Part shown: piece after piece, positions 55,576 to 64,000 of the stretch
Position numbering within the stretch: the first letter of the stretch is position 1
How the letters are laid out: every line of letters starts with the position of its first letter
Assembly: GCA_035235625.1 (NCBI GenBank)
Contig: CP141145.1
Coordinates: 24,802,563 to 24,866,562, forward strand
DNA from: Saururus chinensis
Taxonomy: Eukaryota > Streptophyta > Magnoliopsida > Piperales > Saururaceae
Reading direction: 5' to 3'
Length of the DNA stretch: 64,000 nucleotides
The notes under the pieces: generated by a model
The model's input: only the letters and a program-made list of their open reading frames with translations
Told to the model about the DNA's origin: nothing
Database searches by the model: none
Position numbers and translations under genes: made by a program

Positions 55576-56850
55576 CATGTAATTAACATTCTAAAGTCTA
55601 AAAAAAACTTAATATATTCTTACTGTCTAATAGAATTTGGACATACTTCTTTTATGAAGAGTTAGATAACACAATCTTTTATGGAACCCCATAAAATTAG
55701 ATAAATCATTTGAAAAGCAAAATCTAATAAATCTTTTGAAACTAGATAAATCATCATTCACAATCGTCGATATCAAAGTAACATACACCCATGCTCATGG
55801 GCAACATAATCTAAGTGAAAGGGATCTTCCCACGATATCCCATTTTATGAGTGTGTCATATTCTTTAATAGGCAGTACCTATATTTCATAACTCTCATAG
55901 CTTTTGGGTTTTATAACAAATAATTATTTTCAAAACTTATGATAGTTTTTTGGCTTTATACTAAGTAACTACCCTTCAAATTCAATCAAAATCATTCGTA
56001 ATGTGAACAAAATAAGAATAATGTTTTAAATTCTATATCACGATGAAATCTCACTAAGAGGTATACAAGACGCTATTATGTTAGTATTTGTACGATCCTT
56101 AATAAACACCATCTTTTAAGAATAATATTATATGAAAGAGTTACGAAATCGTATAGCCTAGTCATAGTACATAATTAGAGTTTAAATTCACCTACCCTTC
56201 ATTCTAAATTTTGACCAGACTAACGACTGGCGATTAGAGCCTCCTCCTATTCATGGGGTGTAGTCTTTCTGAGCTCGAGAGAGGTGGGTAGAGCCCCTCC
56301 TTGCACTAGGATAGAATCTCCTTCCGGGTTTGAAAGTAGTGGGTGGAGCCTCCCCTTACGTTGAGATAGAATCTTCTTTAGAGCTTGGAAGCGGTAGACA
56401 GAATCTCCCCTTTGCTCAAGAACATTTTATCATTTCGACCTGAAAGTGGCTGACAGAGCTTCTCCTTACCCCAAGTCATTGGCCCATCTCTAGAGTGGCT
56501 AACTCGAAATATAGACCCCTCTACAATGTAGAGCATTCTCAAATTAGGTGGGATCGGGTTTAGAAAAGGACAAAATCAGGCGAGAAAGAGCTTGGCACTA
56601 TTGGATGCTAACGGCTACAAAGCCATTGTGCATAAGCACTAACGCACGTGTAGCAAGTGCAATAGTGTCGACACACGTAGGCAATGGCAACATGACATGT
56701 AACGGCAACTGTACATGAGCATTGTTGACGCTAATGACATTAGTAGTGTTGACACAATTTTTATTTTTTTAAATTTCATCTTTATTTAAAAACAAAATTT
56801 CAAATAAGTGTAGCTCCATACCCCAAACTTAGACTCATGTATTTTTATAG
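55576..56850. mobile_element. Degraded LTR of the gypsy-like family
   Basis: CACCCATGCTCATGGG at about 55,786 and the CTCCTTGC..GGATAGAATCT repeats (56,220-56,480) parallel the GCTCATGGGG block and the repeated GTAGGCTACGGA paragraphs in the LTR at 23.75-27.25 kb. The right part (56,520-56,840) matches 4,440-4,925. No terminal TG..CA or target duplication can be fixed. Confidence 0.45.
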
Positions 56851-56854
56851 TGTT

Positions 56855-57110
56855 TTAAAACTTGGCCCAGCCTGACCGATTAGACTCGGTTCAACTGGAC
56901 GGACCCGGTTGATAAACAGGTTCGTCCGATTTAATGGGTCATGTTGACCTAGCCGGGTCAACATAACCTGGCCGGTTGAACCACTGATTGACCTAGCCGG
57001 GTCAACATAACCTGGCCGGTTGAACCACTGACCTGGGCTGGACTGAGTTAACGTTTTATGTGAGGTTTGAGGTTTTGAAGAAAAACTTTTGTGATTTGAA
57101 CTGGATTCGA
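56855..57110. repeat. GC-rich repeat with 46-bp tandem duplication
   Basis: A GTTTTAAAACTTGGCCCAGC start resembles 49,784-49,838. Within it GACCTAGCCGGGTCAACATA..CCGGTTGAACCACTGA occurs twice in tandem (about 56,950 and 56,990). Immediately downstream, on the minus strand, AGTTCGAATCC and TAGCTAGTGGGG resemble Pol III B and A boxes. Confidence 0.6.
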
Positions 57111-57829
57111 ACTCAAGCCATGCTGAAACACAATGATAGTACGTACCCCACTAGCTACGGGAGTTTTGGTATACACTATTAACACAAATGTTTTATATAT
57201 TATATATCTACTTTATAATGTATATATTATATATCTACTTTATTACATTTCTCAAAAAGTATCTATGCTTAGGTCAGACAAGCCACTGTTGGAGGTGCAC
57301 GACCAAGATGGGATGCTCTTTAATTTCTACCTCTAGTAGCAAAGGAGTATCTACATAGCTTCTCTCGGTGTCTCACTAAGGAGACCCAAACTCAAACCAA
57401 TGGGATGGAACCGATTCGAGATGGACTCGGGTGGGGTCCAATCTCAAGTCAGGGTGGTCTATGAAAAAAAAACTTAGGTAAGTCTTGAGTTGGGTCCAGT
57501 ATGGAAAAATCAAAGAACCGACCCAAGTTTTTAATCAGCTTATAAAATTATATTTAACCTTAATTATATAATTTTTTATAATTTTTTATACATAAAATTA
57601 TTTTAATATAATAAATAAATTAATTTAAATTATTAAAACCGACCCAACTCAATACAGAATCTCAATTTCTATTTCGATTCTTAGATTTTTTAGGTTGAAT
57701 TGGGTCTAAAAATTTTACTTTTTATCTCCGGGTCGAGTATAAGGAATTCGGTTCCTATATCGAGTTGGGTTAACCGGACCTAACCCGACCCGAGATCTCG
57801 TGGACACCAAGCGTTTTATCTTCGGCTTC
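57111..57829. other. No gene recognised; possible SINE and hAT debris
   Basis: Up to about 57,170, on the minus strand, a tRNA-like box A/box B pair suggests a SINE. Between about 57,360 and 57,805 there are GGGTCGAGT/ACCCGACCCG words at both sides of an AT core, reminiscent of the hAT MITE at 11,234, but terminal repeats and a target duplication are not convincing. Confidence 0.35.
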
Positions 57830-59045
57830 TACTGGAGCTTCATCTCCTCCTCAGATCTATGTGTCAGCGATTGGAGCTGAGGTCCACACTTATTTTTCCT
57901 GCTCCCCTTCAACGACCGCCTCGTGCTGGTTGGACTGCTCTACGACGAGCTAAGTGGGCCTTCCTTCAATCTGTGGAGGGTGGAGAAGGGGAGCATGGAG
58001 TCCGCCGAGATGGCAATCTTGCAGCAGGCTCCATTGCCACTTCGGTGGCGATAAGGACGACGACGACAGCAAGATGTTGTCGGAAATGTACGCCGGCCTT
58101 GGGAGCGTCAGCATGACAAACCTCATTTATGTGCAATGGAGGAAGATCCCCGGAAGGCCTATCCAGCATGCGTCTGCGAGATCATCAGTGGTGGTGGAAT
58201 CGGCCAAGCGAAGGCTATGTGCAATGGAGGAAGATCCCCGACTAGCTGGAGACGGTGGACGAGTATGGCAAGGTGATGGGCTTCATTTACACGGTGCCTC
58301 TACATTCGTAACGTGAGGGTGGCATCAGCTAGTCATGCTGATGGTGGGGCTTTCTCCTGCAAATTTTGTAGCCACGCATATATCCACAAAATTTCAGTGC
58401 GATCATGGACGCAACTTGGCTGCTGTCTATGGCTGTTTTTGGAAGAATGTGATTACGCAGACTTCACTTTTTTTTTTTTTTTTGCGTCCCTTACCTTTTT
58501 TTCTTTACCTTTTATTAAAATATTTTATTTATTATTATTTATTATTTTTTTTCTTATCCGGATCTCATTACTATTAAGAGGCAGAACTCAGCCGACCTGC
58601 CTTAGAGGCACTAGCTAGCGCAGTCAGAACCATGCCAACCAGCGCAAAGACATGGACCAGCTCGGTCAGAGCCCTACTGGCCTATACATGTTATTAAATT
58701 TGGTCGGCTCACTACTACAACCAAATCTGGCCGCTGTGGGGTTGTGCACATGGTCAAATCTAGCCCCCATGGGCTTAGTGCATATTGCCACACGGGGTGA
58801 GGTTTATGTGTTAGGAAAAGTAGGGGAAGTAGAAGTAAAGTAACAAAATAAATATAATAAATTAAAATTAAAACAAGTATAGCATTATTGTACGACAAAA
58901 ATAGAATATGTAGCATTATTGCAAATTAGGTCCCAGGTGATTAGAATAGTAATATTTAATTTATTTTTTAATTACAAAAATTATTCTAAACAGTAGTGTA
59001 GTTATCACCACAAGAGTGAGGTCGATTCAATGATTTGTTTAGCCG
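57830..59045 (+). repeat. Dispersed repeat R2 (second copy of R1)
   Basis: The left two thirds match 5,930-6,500 in direct orientation, including TTGGAGC, GGTCCACACTTAT and the protein-like GDKDDDD..SEMYAGLGSVSMTNLIYV segment, here split by frameshifts and with a tandemly duplicated GTGCAATGGAGGAAGATCCCC. The right end (58,870-59,045) matches 6,770-6,960 in inverted orientation. The protein-like part is not recognised. Confidence 0.65.
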
Positions 59046-59440
59046 AAATATCACACTCTTACTGTCCACTTCGATCCCAAATATGGATCTGAATAAATAT
59101 GGGGCCCTCTTCCCTGTAAATGTATTAAAGTTTCAGTTGCCTCAAAAGTTAGAATTTTCAAAAAAGTTTCTCTATGGTTCTCTCCACTAAGGTTGGAGCG
59201 AAGTGTGATCAAATTGTGAAGGCTCACAAAGGTAAAGGTTTTTCAGCCGTTTCTTATGAAAAGTCGAAGGCGCATGCACATATTAACGTACATTGTCACA
59301 ACTCAATATCTTAAAATTTATTTTCTAAATTCATTATAGTATAAAAAAATAAATAAGTAATTTTCATGTTTAGGGTTATCTAAGTTGTTACCGCTACCTT
59401 TTACACATATGGATAATAAAATATTTACACAATTTATACA

Positions 59441-59851
59441 AGGAAAAAATATATAAATAATATTTTAAAAAATAATTACTAAAATAGTAGAGAGATAAAA
59501 ATATTTACCAAAATAATGTTATTTTTTGCCATGCAAGTGCCAAGTGTATGTGTAGTTTTTTTTTTAAATTTTTGTAGTAATTTCATTTTTTATAAGGATG
59601 AAATAACCCTTATATGGTGATTTTGTCTTTGTACATTCTCATCATTACTTCCTTTGCAAGGACAAAATCAGATTTCGTCATTTAGAAGGATAAAATAAGA
59701 TTTCGTTATTCTAAAGAATGAAATTATAATTTTTTGTTTTAAAAAGTCACGAAGGCATAAGCTTTTGCATGACAAAAAAATAACACCACTCAGGCAAATA
59801 TTTTAATCTCTACGCTATTTTGGTAATTATTTTTTTAAAATTTTGTAACAA
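59441..59851. mobile_element. MULE-related foldback MITE, ~0.4 kb
   Basis: The ends are inverted: AATAATTACTAAAATAG, AAATATTTACC, TGTTATTTTTTGCC at the left, and the complement of AATAATTACCAAAATAG, AAATATTTGCC, GTGTTATTTTTTTG at the right. This is the same word order as the TIR of the 10-kb MULE. The interior has the ATTTTGTC-CTT / AAGGATAAAAT palindromes, including GATTTCGTCATTTAGAAGG. No clear target-site duplication; borders approximate. Confidence 0.65.
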
Positions 59852-60475
59852 GTCAAAGTTGACATTGAAGTCAAACCATGTCTTTTATGTAACAACCAGA
59901 CATTTTTTATAGTAAAAATTTTAATATGGTGTGTAATTTGAACATAAGAATGTGACTATCAATTATTTATAGTTGTATGTGTGATGGATCTTAGTATGTA
60001 CTCAGACATGACCCTGTAAGATTTATGTGCAATTTGATCTTATCCTATATATAGATATGATGTTTTTAACATTATTATGTTTGAGAACGAGTGAGTCACT
60101 ATAAGGATAATTTTGTCGAATGATTGACAAAAAAGAGTTTTGAAAAAGAAAATTTTGTTCCCGCTAATTTTGTTATGATAAATAAGTTTTAAAAAATATG
60201 GGGGTGTGAATTTCTTGATTCTTGGTTCCTTATTTTGAGAATTCATATGGGTTTTTGTTAATTTCTTCAATCTATTTAAGTTAGAAGAAACCTAATTTAT
60301 CATAATGTTGGATTTGTTTATGACTTGTTTACTAAGGTGTTTTGGGACAAACTTAGTGAGACTATTAGACTTTGTAAAATTAGTCTAATTAAATCTTAGT
60401 CTTCTTATATCAGTACAATCTTTTCTCATGTTCAACATCTTGTCCAATATTTCTTACCTTAAGATAAAGGTTTTC
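59852..60475. other. AT-rich spacer, 3' part of copia-like relic
   Basis: No independent gene. On the minus strand just below 60,480, frameshifted pieces such as LDKMLNMRKDC follow the coiled-coil reading frame and belong to the same degraded element. Confidence 0.4.
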
Positions 60476-60483
60476 AATTTTTC

Positions 60484-60890
60484 TTAAGAAGCCTTTAAAT
60501 CATAACCTAGATCTTCAATCTTCTTCAAATAAGCCTTATTTGTCTTTACTGTCTCATACACTTTATTCTCTATGAATTTTATTTTATGTAGAAGATTAAT
60601 TTTCTCATATTTAAAGACATTAACTTCTTCATTAAGATACATAAGTTCGTTATCTAAAGACCTAGATTTCCTCATCTCTTTCTCAAGTTCACTCCTCAAG
60701 GTTTTCACTTCTTTCTCTAGTGATTCTTTATCTTCAGTCAATTGGATTTTTTAATAAAAATTAATTTAATTGTCTCCTCATTAAATTTGACAATCTTCTC
60801 TAACTTCTTACACTTTTTATATTATTTAATGACTTGTATAAAAAAGACTTTCAATATCAAAATCCTCATTATCACCAAAAGAATGAAAAC
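60484..60890 (-). pseudogene. Copia-like gag coiled-coil remnant
   Basis: An 85-codon frame plus frameshifted flanks on the minus strand encodes a heptad-rich coiled coil (EKEVKTLRSELEKEMRKSRS, later NELMYLNEEVNVFKYEK), followed after a stop by LDKMLNMRKDC. This layout resembles the region between the zinc knuckle and protease of many plant Ty1/copia polyproteins, where long coiled coils precede an L..ML..QK..GLG motif. No zinc knuckle, integrase or reverse transcriptase remains. A cellular coiled-coil protein fragment is the alternative. Confidence 0.5.
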
Positions 60891-62330
60891 TAGACATGAT
60901 GAATGAATCAAGCATAAGAAAACAAGTTCTAGCAAACACACAAAATCACAAAATATACACTTTTAAAAATATGAGCAAGATTTAACATACACTAGCATGC
61001 AAAGCTAGATAGATAGCATGATTTAAAAGTAATTTTTTAATAAAAAATCCTATGCTACTAATTAAGAGTTTAATATCCATCTAGATGACTTAACAAATCA
61101 CTAAATTATTCATAACCTTAGTATTTTAATAAGTATGCAACTAAGACTTCTAGCCTCTATGTGCAGGAATTTATTTTGAAGCGAAAACAACAAAACATAA
61201 TCATCATTCAAGCCATAATCATGCAAACACACGATTTTTAAGCAAAAAACCCCAACTAGGTTAAAAAATTACGACAACTTTTTAATAGCTAAATCAATGC
61301 ACTAGCAAGTAAGACCTTTACATTAACATAAGAAAACCGCCAACCTCTTATAAAAACTCTAACACAAACTCCTCATTTTGTTTAGATCTCTCTTTTATTT
61401 TGTTGTTGGCCTTGAAGCCTTCTCCTCAAGTCTTGAAGCTTTTTCCCTCCTTGCTTTGTCTTCGTCTTTTTATAGCCTCTTCAAACAAGCTCAATCTTGT
61501 TTATGAATTTAGCCTTGAGTCTTAATCTCCTATTGAACTTAGTTGACACTCTCCTCAGGCTTTTGTGTGTGAAAACTCTCTTTTTAGTTGTATGTCACTC
61601 AAATAATCACCATTAAAACTTTAACTTTGAAACATGATAATGATCTCTTGGGAAAACAATGAACAATAGACTTCTCCTCTTTTCTCTATCAAATTGTAGG
61701 TTTTTCTTTATTCAATTTTGTGTTTACCTAGCCCTTATATAGTCTTTTAAGTCAATTTATTAGTAGACTCTAATTATGAGTGAATTTTTTCTCAGAAGGA
61801 TTGAACTAGGTAAGTTACATAGACAACAATCGATAGGGGAAAACAACGATCAATCGGTCACTATTATAATTAAGTAAAAGTCTGCTAGCGATTGATCTTT
61901 CACTTTTGTCGATCGATCGATAAACTCTTAACAAGATTTTACTCAACCTAATTCAAGGGCTGATCGACTGATTGTCCAGTTCAATTTGCAATAATCGATA
62001 GATTCATAGTAAATTTACACATTTTACCCTAACTTTGTCTTAAACTTCAAAATTTATTTACTTGACTATTTTTCAGTTAAACTAAGTAAATTGTGTATGT
62101 GAGTGTGTGCAAATAAACCTTCTACCTTTGACACTCAGCTTAGTATTCAACCTTGATTAATAAATACACGCTTGCTCTTATTTTTTAAGTCAAATCAATT
62201 TGGAATCTGACTCGACCATAACCAAATATAGTTAGATTCCTAAGACTAAAACTTACATGAAGTATAACATTATTTTAATTATCGAAATTAGCTAAATTAT
62301 GATATATCTGCCTCATATGTTCTTTCATGC
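60891..62330. other. No gene recognised
   Basis: AT-rich DNA. 61,380-61,760 has a pyrimidine-rich composition and GATCGATCGATAAAC / CGATCAATCGG words (61,800-62,000). It may be leader sequence of the copia-like relic. Nothing coding seen. Confidence 0.4.
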
Positions 62331-62334
62331 CAAA

Positions 62335-63245
62335 CTTCCAAAAAGCATTCTAATTGTGACAGACAATTGCCACACTTCCTATAAGGCATTACAAATGCCC
62401 TTAGACAGTTCCCAACAACTATCTCTAAGGTAGTTACAAATGACCTGAGATAATTGCATGCTTCTAGAAAAGCATCACAAATGCCCTAAGTCAGTTGCCA
62501 CACTTGAGAAAAGCTTCATAAATGCCACAAGGCAATTGTTATGCTTCCAAAAAGCATCCCACTTATGACAAATAGTTGCCACACTTTGAGGAAAGCATAG
62601 CAAATGTCTTAAAGCAGTTCCCCACAACTAACTCTATGGTATTTGCCACATTTCCAGAAAAGAGTGGCAAATGCCCTTACACAGTTGCCATGCTTCCAAG
62701 AAAGTGCATCTAATGCCCATGGTAGTTTCCATAGTTCTAGAAAACATCTCAAATGCACTAAGGCAGTTGTCACATTTCCATAAAAGTGTTGCAAATGCCC
62801 TAAGGAAGTTTTCACATTTCTAGAAAAAGCCCCATTTGTGAAAGATAGTTGCCAAGCTTCCATGGAAGCGTTGTAAATTCCCTAAGATGAATCAAACATT
62901 CAAATTGTGGCAAGTAATTGCCACGCTTCCAGGAAAGCATCGAAATAACCTTAGACAATTCCCTACAACTATCTCTAAGGCAGTTGCCACACTTCCATAA
63001 ATGTGTCGCAAATGCCCTAAGGTAGTTGCCATGCTTCCAGAAAAGCATCGTAAATTCTTAGGTAGTTGCCACACTTCCAGTAAAGTGTTGCAACTACCCA
63101 AACAATTGTGATGCACGAAAAAACATAACTAAGGGAGTTGCCACAATTTCATAATAGCATCGTAATTGTTATGTGGTAGTTGTCACAGTTTAACAAAAAC
63201 CATCACAATTGGCTTGTCCAATTGCCATTGTGTTAAGGAAGTGTT
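62335..63245. repeat. Minisatellite, ~40-45 bp units
   Basis: About 20 degenerate tandem units of the form AGTTGCCACACTTCCAGAAA-AGCATCGCAAATGCCCTAAGGC. Every few units an insert CCCAACAACTATCTCTAAG appears (62,405, 62,620, 62,965), making longer higher-order units. Frames on the minus strand through it (for example 62,609-62,863) only translate the repeat (GNCxRxxATxxxK). Confidence 0.9.
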
Positions 63246-63370
63246 GCAACTATGATGCACATACAAATGTAGCACTCACCCCCTCTCTTAACACTCACCA
63301 TCGAATTGTGATCCGACCGATTGTGAGGGTCATACTCACGTAGGTGTCTAATTTTAACTTTTCCCATATA

Positions 63371-63550
63371 CTCTCTCCATACTAAATTAATAGCTCTATT
63401 TGAAAAAAAAGTTTGTTCCATATTAATAGCTCCATTCTTTTAAATTTAAGTGGTTGGGTGCTTAAAATAGAGTATCATAAGCTTATTTTCCCTTCTATTA
63501 GATGTGAGTTTCAACATTTCAAATGTAGCTATTAATATAGGATGGAGGGA
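63371..63550. mobile_element. Stowaway-like MITE, ~180 bp
   Basis: Ends CTCTCTCCATACTAAATTAA and the complement of TCCCTCCATCCTATATTAAT are inverted repeats; TA precedes the left end and AT-rich DNA follows the right. Same family as the intron MITEs in both P450 genes. Confidence 0.8.
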
Positions 63551-63552
63551 AT

Positions 63553-64000
63553 ATTATATACAAAGTTTGCGATCATCCATATTGACATGATCCACAAGAA
63601 TCATAATTATATATACTCTAGTTTTGTGTTGGCGCCTTCATCTTGATGCTTTGGCCATGAAAACTAATATTTGATTGAAGACGAATTAGGCAGGAGGGTC
63701 GGTTTGCACTCGTGAAGCACCACTTCCTCTTTATATTGAGGGCATTCACAATTGTAGCACACTAAGAGAGCAAAAGAGCGCCACCATTGCTCTGCCTTAT
63801 TAATCTTGGACCCAATATTTGTTTCCTTTGGTAATTCCGAAAGATTAATGCATAACTTTAGCATAGGGAGTGCCCACTAGACTCAAATGTCCAATTGACT
63901 CCCGCGGTCCCACCCCTTATTTTCACTCTCCCGCGAATCCCTCCTTCCTTCCGACTGTTACCCTCCTTTGCACCACCAGAATTCTCCTCCCCTCTCCTCA
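63553..64000. other. Unique DNA; possible promoter/leader at right edge
   Basis: No recognised gene. A minus-strand frame at 63,664-63,864 (LVCYNCECPQYKEEVVLHEC) has no family I know. The final ~110 bases become C/T- and GC-rich (CTCTCCCGCGAATCCCTCC, CTCCTCCCCTCTCC), which resembles a plant promoter/5'-UTR for a plus-strand gene starting beyond the window. Confidence 0.35.

Noticed and set aside
57360-57805. Another hAT MITE with GGGTCGAGT/ACCCGACCC words
   Set aside because: No convincing terminal inverted repeat or 8-bp duplication could be found at its edges.
62609-63116. Minus-strand frames of 74-84 codons
   Set aside because: They are translations of the ~43-bp minisatellite.

Overview
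This is nuclear DNA of a flowering plant, probably a dicot or other non-grass. The basis is AT-rich DNA, exon-intron genes with GT-AG borders, CYP71-type cytochrome P450s, and a dense mixture of plant transposons (MULE, hAT, CACTA, LINE, Ty3/gypsy-like and Ty1/copia-like LTR remnants, Stowaway-like MITEs). I see no bacterial-style operon, no CRISPR array and no rRNA or canonical tRNA gene. Only two genes look intact; almost everything else is transposon or gene debris.

Layout. 1-1000 holds a decayed MAP-kinase fragment. 2.2-3.1 kb is a palindromic 31-bp minisatellite. 4.2-12 kb is a patchwork of LINE, LTR, hAT and foldback remnants. 12.1-20.3 kb is CACTA territory: nested terminal copies, a spliced Transposase_24-like gene on the minus strand, a LINE relic and a stray LRR-receptor-kinase fragment. 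20.5-23.6 kb has tandem repeats. 23.75-27.25 kb is a minus-oriented long terminal repeat with a tRNA-Met-type primer site beside it. 27.7-28.4 kb is a serine-carboxypeptidase-like pseudogene cut off by a CACTA end.

The core (31.4-55.6 kb) is a tandem duplication of a unit of about 5.7 kb. Each unit has one three-exon CYP71A-like P450 on the minus strand (500 and 501 aa, 23 substitutions plus one extra C-terminal residue by my count). After duplication the left unit received two insertions that the right unit lacks: a 2.54-kb non-autonomous hAT element 216 bp upstream of the P450 start codon, and a 10.15-kb Mutator-like element (MULE). Unit 2 preserves both empty sites, so the boundaries and target-site duplications (8 bp and 9 bp) are read directly.

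The MULE (37398-47549) is the most interesting object. Its long terminal inverted repeats are built from iterated TTTCGTCGTT/AACGACGAAA palindromes. It carries a MuDR-type transposase (acidic N-terminal region, zinc-binding region, DDE catalytic residues, SWIM finger, CCHC knuckle). Just downstream, on the same strand, lies a second multi-exon gene encoding a plant mobile domain (PMD/MAIN-like) protein with an acidic EP-rich and RG-rich tail. Both genes are dead: most in-frame stops fit C-to-T or G-to-A transitions, the transposase has one frameshift, and a 3.2-kb solo LTR with a CCGGG duplication sits inside PMD exon 2.

55.6-64 kb returns to dispersed repeats: a second copy of a 4.4-7 kb repeat, a small MULE-related foldback, a copia-like coiled-coil relic, a minisatellite of about 43 bp and a Stowaway-like MITE. 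The last 100 bases are C/T-rich and could be the promoter or leader of a gene beyond the window.
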